DNA of 6,378 bases from Candidatus Odinarchaeota archaeon (GCA_021162905.1 JAGGXT010000282.1:1-6378), one strand, 5' to 3'; counted from the stretch's first letter, positions 1-6,206 are shown. Notes: a model not told the origin generated them from the letters alone. Numbers and translations are program-made.

Positions 1-671
1 ATCTAAAGAAATCTATACATCCAATAGTTATTATACCTCTAGGTTCACTTGAGATACATGAGTATATTAGCATGGGTTTCGACACAATACTTGCTGAAAG
101 AGTGTCTGAAAGAATTGCTGATGAACTAAACTTATTAATAGGCCCCATTTTGCCTATAGGATACTCTGCAGAACATGTCGGGGAAGGAGTAGTTTGGTTA
201 AAACCAGAAACATATCTTAGAGTTCTTTATGATGTCATTGATTCATATTTAGAAAGCAACTTTTCTGGTTTTCTCTTGCTCAATTGTCATGTTGGGAATA
301 GAGGACTTGCTATTGCAACTGTGACTCAATATAGACGCTGGTATTCTAAGCTCAAAATTGGGCACATTGAAGTTTGGGATTACCTGGGAAAGTGCTTTGA
401 TGCAAAGACATTTGATGACTATTGCATAATTGAAAATAGCCTAGCAATATATTTTGGGTTGATAGACAAGGAAAAGATATTAAAAGAGAGAAAGGAAGTG
501 ACTAGGAAGGTAAAAATCTCGAAGTTATCTCCATGGTTAACTACGGAGATTGAAGGGGTACTCATTAAAACTTTACCTGAAGCATCCTATGAGACTGGTG
601 AGAAAATATTCAATTGTGCGGTGAGTGAGATAATTAAAGATATTAAGAGCTGGCTCGAAGAGCCCCCTTAG
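1..671 (+). CDS. Creatininase-family amidohydrolase, 5' end outside window
   Basis: The reading frame is open from base 3, giving 222 visible residues before a TAG stop. An ATG at 72 exists, but it falls inside the conserved first metal-binding segment, so the real start lies upstream of the window; about 20 residues are probably missing. Numbering from base 3, the sequence has PLGSLEIH (12-19), aligning with the family's PxGSxEQH, where Glu17 and His19 are expected metal ligands, and Asp27 as the third. The block YSAEH and the NCHVGN motif (His96), matching NGHGGN, follow. Creatininase-family enzymes are cytoplasmic metal-dependent amide hydrolases; members include creatininase, MftE-type peptidases and FAPy deformylase. 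The usual GHAGxxETS motif is poorly preserved: the aligned stretch reads DYCIIENS, keeping the Glu but losing the His. Substrate is therefore unknown and activity could be altered. The gene converges on the minus-strand operon with no spacer. Confidence 0.8.
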   Translation, partial: LKKSIHPIVIIPLGSLEIHEYISMGFDTILAERVSERIADELNLLIGPILPIGYSAEHVGEGVVWLKPETYLRVLYDVIDSYLESNFSGFLLLNCHVGNRGLAIATVTQYRRWYSKLKIGHIEVWDYLGKCFDAKTFDDYCIIENSLAIYFGLIDKEKILKERKEVTRKVKISKLSPWLTTEIEGVLIKTLPEASYETGEKIFNCAVSEIIKDIKSWLEEPP

Positions 672-1079
672 CTATTCAAATTCGATGATTGAGACAAAAT
701 ATCCTATTGCTGCTATTATGAGAAACAAAGCCAACTGGCCCACATTGATAACTGATGTAAGGGTTAGTATTTCTGCAATAAGCGCATATAGTAAGGGTGC
801 TGTATAAGTGTTATATCGGATTAATTCTTTTACTTTCTCTGATGACCTTCTAAGCATCTTTCCACTTACAACTAGGTATCCAATCATTACTTCTGATATA
901 GAAAGTAAGACAAGTAATGAGAATACCATAAAATCAAACATTGTTTTTGGCATTGCAAATAACAGCCTAATGTAAGTTTCGTATGTTGGTCTTCCGAGTA
1001 AAAATGGAATTATTAAAATGAAAAATACTATTGCGAGAAAATAGATTTTAAGCATCTTCATACTTGCATTTGTGGGCAT
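672..1079 (-). CDS. Small four-helix membrane protein, unknown function
   Basis: This 135-residue protein has a short polar N-terminus followed by about four hydrophobic segments, near residues 11-28, 47-71, 91-109 and 113-132. A basic stretch, KMLRRSSEKVKE (74-85), sits between the second and third, probably in the cytoplasm by the positive-inside rule. I recognise no family or catalytic motif. The ATG at 1079 is chosen over one at 1109: it is preceded by GGTGA four bases upstream, whereas the 1109 start has no Shine-Dalgarno and would overlap the methyltransferase gene by 20 bases. With the chosen start the gap to that gene is 10 bases and the ribosome-binding site abuts its stop codon, suggesting translational coupling. 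It is the last gene of the cluster and ends in TAG. It might be an accessory of the ECF transporter or a membrane anchor for the methyltransferase; neither is shown by sequence. Confidence 0.7.
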   Translation of the reverse strand: MPTNASMKMLKIYFLAIVFFILIIPFLLGRPTYETYIRLLFAMPKTMFDFMVFSLLVLLSISEVMIGYLVVSGKMLRRSSEKVKELIRYNTYTAPLLYALIAEILTLTSVINVGQLALFLIIAAIGYFVSIIEFE

Positions 1080-1089
1080 TTTTTCACCA

Positions 1090-2454
1090 TCAATCAACTG
1101 GTAGTCCATTATCGGCTATTTCTTTTTTTGCCTCAAGATACGTATCAAGCCAGAATTTTTTAGGAGTCAGCGTTTCAAGATCGTACAACTCTGGAAATGG
1201 TTTACCAATATCAGGATTCTTTAATTTATCTTCATATTTTCTTAAATAGTGAGTTACAATGTCGTTTGCATCTTCTCGCTTTAATTTATTTCTGACAACA
1301 GCATGTGCCACTTCGCCCATAAATCGTGTTTCTAGCCCAGATGCATGAGGATATTTACCGTTTGTTCCAGTAACGCCTAAAGGATGTGCCCCAACAATTG
1401 TACTTACTATGGTATTAGCTACAATTTCATCAAGGATCATTCTACTTCCTGCACCAGCATTAGGCCAAACATTTCCTGTTATGATAAAGTTTGTATTCCT
1501 AGCTACAGCTTGTCCTACAGTACTAATAACCCACAGGCATTCGGGTGTTGAGGTAGAACCTAAAGTCATATGTATTGGATGCCCTATATGATAATCTGCG
1601 AAATATATCAATCTACCCATGAAAAACTCAGCAACATGAACTATAGCAACTCCCTCTGGACCTCGTGCAAAACCACCAATAATAGGATCGGGTAGTGTTA
1701 CATTAAATACTCCATACTCCAGAGCACTCACAACACGACCTAGGTTATTATAATCTGTTTTCATCTCATTTAAAACTGGGATTAAATGGGCATCCGTTGG
1801 CCTGAGGTATTCAGGAGACATTATCGCAATATCTCCCATCAATGTTGTTGAGCTTTCACCACCTATTATATGAATTCCCGGCCGTCCCATTATTCTAGCG
1901 GCCTCTCGTATTAGACGCATTTCTCTTCTAGTCGCATGAGATTCTAAGACAGTACCCGATTCTACATCGATACCATGGAATTTAACAATACTTGCATGAT
2001 CTATAATGTCTATAATTTGCTCTTTAAGATATGAAAGTGCCATTTTAAAGTACATTTCGTCATCAACGGGTGCTCCTGCATCCCCTCCAATTATAAGTGG
2101 AGGTTTTGCGTCTTCGATTTTTCTTTGTTCTAATACTCTAGCATCTTTACCCTCGCCTACTACAAGTCTCGATGGGGCAGATCGGATGGCTTCTTTTAAT
2201 TCAGACTCATCAAATTTGATTACAGAATGGGTATCCATAACGTATATTCCGACATCGAGAGTTAAATCTATAGCAGCTTTGTAGACATCATCAGCAAGCG
2301 TGTTATCGGTGGTTATTATCTCTTCCTTGTTGAATTTTATATCATATTCCTTAGTTAGTTCAGCAACCTTTCTAGATAGTTTCATATCAAAATCGATCTC
2401 TTTCATACCTTCTCCTTTTTTAGCTCTCTTGAAGATCTCCCATATTGTAAGCAT
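1090..2454 (-). CDS. MtmB-family (monomethylamine:corrinoid) methyltransferase homologue lacking pyrrolysine
   Basis: This 454-residue soluble protein has nearly the length of Methanosarcina MtmB (458), which moves the methyl group of monomethylamine to the corrinoid protein MtmC. Compared from memory with M. barkeri MtmB, blocks that match include DTH (74-76), the GRPG segment (190-193), LNEMKTD (228-234; LNELKID in MtmB), GGFARG (260-265), GSTSTPE (299-305), GN..P.AG (327-334) and GLETRFMGEVAHA (373-385). MtmB reads GRPGMGV-Pyl-GPETS; here the segment reads GRPGIHI-Ile197-GGESS, with Ile197 encoded by ATA at 1866-1864. The frame has no internal TAG and ends in TGA. Glu230 of the active-site region seems kept, while MtmB Glu259 and Gln333 appear replaced. 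It probably still works on a corrinoid-linked methyl transfer, but substrate and mechanism must differ from canonical MtmB. The ATG at 2454 follows GGTGGT and keeps the N-terminal RAKKGE block shared with MtmB; an internal ATG at 2406 with GGAG upstream is less likely. Family call strong, substrate unknown. Confidence 0.85.
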   Translation of the reverse strand: MLTIWEIFKRAKKGEGMKEIDFDMKLSRKVAELTKEYDIKFNKEEIITTDNTLADDVYKAAIDLTLDVGIYVMDTHSVIKFDESELKEAIRSAPSRLVVGEGKDARVLEQRKIEDAKPPLIIGGDAGAPVDDEMYFKMALSYLKEQIIDIIDHASIVKFHGIDVESGTVLESHATRREMRLIREAARIMGRPGIHIIGGESSTTLMGDIAIMSPEYLRPTDAHLIPVLNEMKTDYNNLGRVVSALEYGVFNVTLPDPIIGGFARGPEGVAIVHVAEFFMGRLIYFADYHIGHPIHMTLGSTSTPECLWVISTVGQAVARNTNFIITGNVWPNAGAGSRMILDEIVANTIVSTIVGAHPLGVTGTNGKYPHASGLETRFMGEVAHAVVRNKLKREDANDIVTHYLRKYEDKLKNPDIGKPFPELYDLETLTPKKFWLDTYLEAKKEIADNGLPVD

Positions 2455-2457
2455 ACT

Positions 2458-2463
2458 ACCACC
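2458..2463 (-). promoter_or_regulatory. Shine-Dalgarno of the MtmB-like gene
   Basis: The minus strand reads GGTGGT followed by AGT and the ATG at 2454. GGTG lies five bases from the start and matches the archaeal anti-Shine-Dalgarno. It supports the long N-terminus over the internal ATG at 2406. Confidence 0.6.
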
Positions 2464-2482
2464 ATATACAATTATTGCAAAT

Positions 2483-3385
2483 CTAGATTATAATACACAA
2501 AAAGGAGAGCATCTGCGATATATAATTAAGAATTATTGGGAAAACTCTCGGTATCTCAGGTAATTCTATTGTGATGAAGTATAGGTTTAAAGATGAATAC
2601 CTTAAGCCGTAACGAAGATAAAAGTATAGAAACGCCAGTATTGAAATTACAAAGACAAAAACATCTGAAATTGCCCATTTAATTTTTTCAAATTGCGTTC
2701 GTCCTTTTCCAGAAATCCTAAAACCTCTACTTTCGGCTGCAAAATCTATGTCTTTAACTTTGTTTAACGTTAGAACAACTAGGGGTATTAGAGCACCAAC
2801 ATAGTTTCTTAATCTTTCTATTATTGACCCCTTACTTAAATCCATACCCTTTGAACGGTACGCTTCGAGAATCGTATGCCAATCATCAGCAAACATAGAT
2901 ATTGATCTTATCGCAAGAGATAGTGTAAAGCATACAACATATGGAATTTTTACTGCAGAAAGCCCTCTTATTATATCAGAGTCTTTTGTTGTAGCAAGTA
3001 AAAGAAGAGTAGCAAATACCATTGACATTACTCTAAAAACTATAGTTAAACCATAGACCAGTGTGTTTTCAGTAAAATAGGTTCCCCATGGAAAGACTAT
3101 ATAAACACGCTCTCCAGGAACTCTACTTAAGAGAGAATACATGAAGGTTAGCGTGATCATCATAAACGTTACACTAATTAGAGGCGTCTTTAAGTGTTTC
3201 AGAGGAACTCTAGTAGAGAGAAGCAACAGGAGTGTGACAATCATTACCCAAAAATTAAGCTCAAAATCACGAATTATTAGGGCAATAAAACTTATAGAAA
3301 AGACTATTGCCAATTTTGATAAGGGATTTAACTTATGGAATGGGGACTTTTTAGGTAAATAAAAAAGAAAAGAACGAGAGCTCAT
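2483..3385 (-). CDS. ecfT: ECF transporter transmembrane subunit EcfT
   Basis: EcfT is the membrane scaffold of energy-coupling factor importers; it joins the two ATPase domains to the substrate-binding S component. The 300-residue protein has the family's N-terminal HKLNPLSKL segment (17-25), hydrophobic helices around 25-39, 45-57, 69-86, 110-130, 195-208 and 238-259, and the two short coupling motifs that dock on the ATPases: AYRSKG (175-180) and AAESRG (216-221), both of the x-Arg-Ser/Ala-x-Gly type. The stretch TTKDSDIIRGLSAVKIPY (132-149) is also typical. The ATG at 3385 is the only good start; its Shine-Dalgarno is weak (GATGAG five bases upstream). It lies 22 bases after the S-component gene and 28 bases before the MtmB-like gene, and ends in TAG. 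Because it sits with its own S component and ATPases, this is probably a dedicated (group I-like) ECF system rather than a shared module. Confidence 0.88.
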   Translation of the reverse strand: MSSRSFLFYLPKKSPFHKLNPLSKLAIVFSISFIALIIRDFELNFWVMIVTLLLLLSTRVPLKHLKTPLISVTFMMITLTFMYSLLSRVPGERVYIVFPWGTYFTENTLVYGLTIVFRVMSMVFATLLLLATTKDSDIIRGLSAVKIPYVVCFTLSLAIRSISMFADDWHTILEAYRSKGMDLSKGSIIERLRNYVGALIPLVVLTLNKVKDIDFAAESRGFRISGKGRTQFEKIKWAISDVFVFVISILAFLYFYLRYGLRYSSLNLYFITIELPEIPRVFPIILNYISQMLSFLCIII

Positions 3386-3407
3386 AATAACTCATCTCTT
3401 ATTAACT

Positions 3408-4001
3408 TTAGACAACCCAGCCTTCGACATAAAGGCCGCTTCTCTTTACATAGCTTGTGAGTATCTTTAGCATTGGTGTTGCTATGATAAGGACAACAAT
3501 GTAGTTACCAATGTTCCAAGCAGCCACAGCAGCCCAGTAAGCTTCCCAAGATGGAACCCAACCAATTATCATTAAAATGTACATATAGTACATTGAACCA
3601 GGCACTGAGGACAGAATAACTCCGCTTATTATATAATTTATCCAATCTTTAATAGTTTTTAGTTCTGGATCACTCTTAGCCAAACGAAAAGCAGCTGCAG
3701 GTATACCCGCAGCCAAAAAGTCACTTATACTTAATGGAATTGCCAATACTATTGGTATTCCAGTATATAGGTTCATGATCAAACAACCAATGTAACTAGC
3801 AATTGCGCCCCATATTCCAAACCAGATACCAAAAGCAACTTCAAATGCTGTTGCTGGATATAACGCGGCAACACCAGGTAAAACGGGTGTATAAACAACA
3901 CCAAGAATCGCCAAAATTCCTATTACACCACTATTTATAGCTGTTAGGATTATGTGCATAGGAGTTATTCCACGAGCAACACGAATTTCTTCTTCAGACA
4001 T
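3408..4001 (-). CDS. ECF transporter S component-like membrane protein (substrate-binding subunit)
   Basis: This 197-residue protein is almost entirely hydrophobic, with about six membrane segments (near 16-36, 43-62, 64-78, 82-104, 122-147 and 155-181), the size and topology of ECF S components, which bind a vitamin, metal or other small molecule with high affinity. The stretch LYPATAFEVAFGIWFGIWGAI (about 48-68) is typical of the fold: a small-residue-rich helix pair leading into a second glycine-rich helix. No substrate-specific motif I know (BioY, ThiT, RibU, CbiM) is evident. The ATG at 4001 is chosen over one at 4019 because AAGGTG lies seven bases upstream of it; the longer form has no ribosome-binding site. 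It is followed after 22 bases by ecfT and then the MtmB-like gene. By neighbourhood the ligand could be a methylated amine or a corrinoid, but this is inference only. Confidence 0.78.
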   Translation of the reverse strand: MSEEEIRVARGITPMHIILTAINSGVIGILAILGVVYTPVLPGVAALYPATAFEVAFGIWFGIWGAIASYIGCLIMNLYTGIPIVLAIPLSISDFLAAGIPAAAFRLAKSDPELKTIKDWINYIISGVILSSVPGSMYYMYILMIIGWVPSWEAYWAAVAAWNIGNYIVVLIIATPMLKILTSYVKRSGLYVEGWVV

Positions 4002-4008
4002 TTTAAAA

Positions 4009-4014
4009 CACCTT
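4009..4014 (-). promoter_or_regulatory. Shine-Dalgarno of the S-component gene
   Basis: AAGGTG on the minus strand lies seven bases before the ATG at 4001 and decides the start against the ATG at 4019, which would place this site inside the coding region. Confidence 0.65.
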
Positions 4015-4063
4015 ATCAATATGGCTATTAACGGTGTTAATTATGTTTTTTATTAAGTGTTAT

Positions 4064-4071
4064 TATTTATA
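4064..4071 (-). promoter_or_regulatory. Archaeal TATA box for the S component-ecfT-methyltransferase transcript
   Basis: The minus strand reads TATAAATA, directly preceded by a purine run (GAAAAAAAG, possibly the BRE) within the 136-base gap between the ATPase and S-component genes. A start about 25 bases downstream would fall near 4040 and give a leader of roughly 40 bases containing the AAGGTG site. It would let the four downstream genes be transcribed separately from the ATPase gene. Confidence 0.5.
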
Positions 4072-4137
4072 CTTTTTTTCGGATATAAATTATTAGAAGA
4101 AAATTATTTCTATAATATTAAAATGATTATTAAGTAA

Positions 4138-5871
4138 TTATTCGGAATATAGCATTTCGATATATTTCATCATTTCATCAACAGAGAGAACATTCTTTGG
4201 GATTCCATATTCATCATGCAATAACATTCCAAACTCTGTTATCATTGGGGGCCTTAGGAAAGCTTCACTGAGTACATCCTCGTTTAAAAAGGCTTTTCTA
4301 GTAGGTCCGTCATACAATTTTCGCCCCTGTGCCATTATAATTACTCGTTTTGTATACTCCGCAACTAATCGCATGTTATGAGTAATTATAATAACAGTTA
4401 CATTCTCTTTCTCATTTATTTTCTTAAATAATTCCATGAGTGCAAATGCTTGTTTCCAATCTTGTCCGGTCATTGGTTCATCAACGATTAGAATCTCTGG
4501 CTTCATTGACAAAACGGATGCAACAGCAAGCCTTTGCCTTTGACCCTTTCCAAGGAAAAATGGATGTTCATCTGCTAGACGAGTTAAACCAACCAACTCT
4601 AGAGCCTCTTTTCCTCTCCGTTCTACTTCGTCTTCAGGTAGCCCCATATTTTTTGGCGCAAATGTTACTTCCTCCCACACAGTATGACAGAAGAGTTGAT
4701 GATCTGGATTTTGAAAAACATACCCAACCTTTGAGAAAAGGTTTTTTATTTCTTTACTTGTTGTATCAACGCCCTCAATAAGTACTTTTCCCGAAGTTGG
4801 ATATAGAAGACCATTGAAATGTTTAACAAGCGTTGTTTTTCCAGAGCCATTTTGACCTATAATAGCAATGAAGTCACCTCTATAAACCTCTAAATTTATA
4901 TCCTTTATAGCGACGGTCCCGTCTGGATAAACATGTGTTAGGTTAATAGTCTTTATAACAATATTTTTTGACTCATTTTCGCTTTGTACATTATCCTCTA
5001 TAATTTCTGGAACATCAACTTTTCTCTTGGGCAATACTTTCTTAGCAGTATCATAAGCCTCTTCTAACGTTAAAGGTAATTTCCCAGAATATTTTCCTTT
5101 CTTTCTCATCTTATAGAACAGTTCAGTTACTTGAGGGGCAGATTCTCCAACATTCTCGATAAGCTCTAGCTGTTCAAAAAATTCATCTGTTGGAGCATCT
5201 AACAGTATTTTTCCCTCATTCATAAGAATTAATCTATCGGCATATTTGCTTATTTGTTCAATCTCGTGCTCAACAACTATCATTGTTGCATTGAATTCTT
5301 CACGTATCTTCGCTATGGTCTCGAATACTTCAGCCTTGCCTATTGGATCTAGGTCTGAAGTTGGTTCATCTAATACAAAAATCTCCGGATATAATACAAG
5401 AATAGATGCAATAGCAACCCTCTGCTTTTGCCCCCCAGAAAGCTCAGTTGGTGCTTTTTCTAAAGTCCCTTCAAGTCTAACAGTTTTTAATGACCAATCA
5501 AGTCTTTTTCTCATCTCATCTGGTGATACACCAAAGTTCTCCATTCCAAAAACAATTTCATCCTTTACGCTCATGGTAACAAATTGTGTTTCGGGATCCT
5601 GAAAAACCATACCCACTTTCTTAGATAATTCATAAATTGAACTTTCTATTGTGGGCTTACCAAAAATTTTAACATGTCCCTTTAACACACCACGCACTCT
5701 AAAAGGAATTAAGCCATTTAAAGAGAGACAAAGTGTACTTTTTCCTGCTCCAGATGGCCCTATAATACCTATAAACTCTCCCCGCTTAACCTTCAGATTT
5801 ATTCCATCAAGTGCCCAAAATTTGCTTCCCTCATACTTCCAACTATAGTTTTCAATTTCAACTGCGTACAT
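4138..5871 (-). CDS. ECF transporter ATPase, two ABC domains fused (EcfA-EcfA')
   Basis: The 577-residue protein is two ABC ATPases in one chain, which together power the ECF importer on the cytoplasmic face. Domain 1 has Walker A GPSGAGKST (38-46), Q-loop QDPETQ (91-96), signature LSGGQKQR (144-151), Walker B ending VLDEP (166-170) and switch His202. A charged linker spans about 235-303. Domain 2 has Walker A GQNGSGKTT (339-347), Q-loop QNPDHQ (387-392), signature LGKGQRQR (440-447), Walker B ending IVDEP (462-466) and switch His498. QDPETQ and QNPDHQ are the extended Q-loops typical of EcfA proteins. The second signature is degenerate (LGKGQ), as is its D-loop region (TGQD). The ATG at 5871 has GTGGTG six bases upstream; an in-frame GTG at 5883 has no ribosome site, so the shorter form is preferred. 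It is upstream of the S component and EcfT, with which it should assemble. Confidence 0.88.
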   Translation of the reverse strand: MYAVEIENYSWKYEGSKFWALDGINLKVKRGEFIGIIGPSGAGKSTLCLSLNGLIPFRVRGVLKGHVKIFGKPTIESSIYELSKKVGMVFQDPETQFVTMSVKDEIVFGMENFGVSPDEMRKRLDWSLKTVRLEGTLEKAPTELSGGQKQRVAIASILVLYPEIFVLDEPTSDLDPIGKAEVFETIAKIREEFNATMIVVEHEIEQISKYADRLILMNEGKILLDAPTDEFFEQLELIENVGESAPQVTELFYKMRKKGKYSGKLPLTLEEAYDTAKKVLPKRKVDVPEIIEDNVQSENESKNIVIKTINLTHVYPDGTVAIKDINLEVYRGDFIAIIGQNGSGKTTLVKHFNGLLYPTSGKVLIEGVDTTSKEIKNLFSKVGYVFQNPDHQLFCHTVWEEVTFAPKNMGLPEDEVERRGKEALELVGLTRLADEHPFFLGKGQRQRLAVASVLSMKPEILIVDEPMTGQDWKQAFALMELFKKINEKENVTVIIITHNMRLVAEYTKRVIIMAQGRKLYDGPTRKAFLNEDVLSEAFLRPPMITEFGMLLHDEYGIPKNVLSVDEMMKYIEMLYSE

Positions 5872-5877
5872 TGTAAG

Positions 5878-5883
5878 CACCAC
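5878..5883 (-). promoter_or_regulatory. Shine-Dalgarno of the ECF ATPase gene
   Basis: GTGGTG on the minus strand ends six bases before the ATG at 5871. Its first three bases are the alternative in-frame GTG start, so the two readings compete; the ribosome-site reading fits the pattern seen at neighbouring genes. Confidence 0.6.
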
Positions 5884-5905
5884 TTAAAAATTGAAATGGG
5901 CTTCA

Positions 5906-5913
5906 AATATAAA
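5906..5913 (-). promoter_or_regulatory. Possible TATA box for the ECF ATPase gene
   Basis: The minus strand reads TTTATATT about 35-42 bases before the ATG at 5871. Initiation about 25 bases downstream would give a leader of only about a dozen bases, just enough for the GTGGTG site. The flanking sequence is very AT-rich, so the exact box is uncertain. Confidence 0.4.
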
Positions 5914-6154
5914 TATTATACTATAATTATTTTCTTTATGAACTCTCGAAAATGAAGTTATAATAGCCTTACTTGAAACAAGATTATAAGTAGAATTTGA
6001 AAAATTATTTCTCTTAAAAGATTTACTAAGATTTAAAGGATAGGAAAAGTATTATTTCAATATTGCGAATAAAAAGAGTAAACACATATAAATCCATATA
6101 TTATTGTGGAGAGTTCTTCAAAGAAATATCTAAGAACATAAAGTCACAAGTAGC

Positions 6155-6192
6155 TCTATTTTGCATCTTAATGCCAAAAATGCAAAAATAGA
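6155..6192. repeat. Inverted repeat with 12-13 base arms
   Basis: The left arm TCTATTTTGCAT (6155-6166) is complementary to the right arm ATGCAAAAATAGA (6180-6192) except for one extra A in the right arm; the spacer is 13 bases. It lies about 75 bases before the AAA ATPase start and upstream of its likely promoter. It could be an operator for a dimeric regulator, an RNA hairpin, or a relic of a mobile element end; the sequence does not decide. Confidence 0.55.
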
Positions 6193-6206
6193 TACTAACC
6201 CTCAAA

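Noticed and set aside
1080..1109. Longer form of the small membrane protein starting at 1109
   Set aside because: No Shine-Dalgarno, a 20-base overlap with the preceding gene, and ten extra polar residues; the ATG at 1079 has GGTGA upstream.
1090..2454. Assignment to the MttB (trimethylamine/glycine betaine) methyltransferase family
   Set aside because: The conserved blocks and length follow MtmB (monomethylamine) closely; both families are TIM-barrel corrinoid methyltransferases but share little sequence.
1064..2563. Several plus-strand open frames (1064-1249, 1409-1591, 2006-2284, 2300-2563)
   Set aside because: They lie opposite the MtmB-like and EcfT genes, have low-complexity serine- and isoleucine-rich translations and no recognisable domains; they are antisense shadows.
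4002..4019. Longer form of the S component starting at 4019
   Set aside because: It would encode the AAGGTG ribosome site of the better start at 4001 and has no such site of its own.
4440..5848. Plus-strand open frames opposite the ECF ATPase gene
   Set aside because: The minus-strand frame contains complete ABC motifs in both halves, so these frames are shadows.
5958..5989. Hairpin-like sequence with TTATAAT/ATTATAA arms and inner CTTG/CAAG
   Set aside because: Arms are almost pure A/T in a very AT-rich region, interrupted by a 7-base bulge; likely chance.
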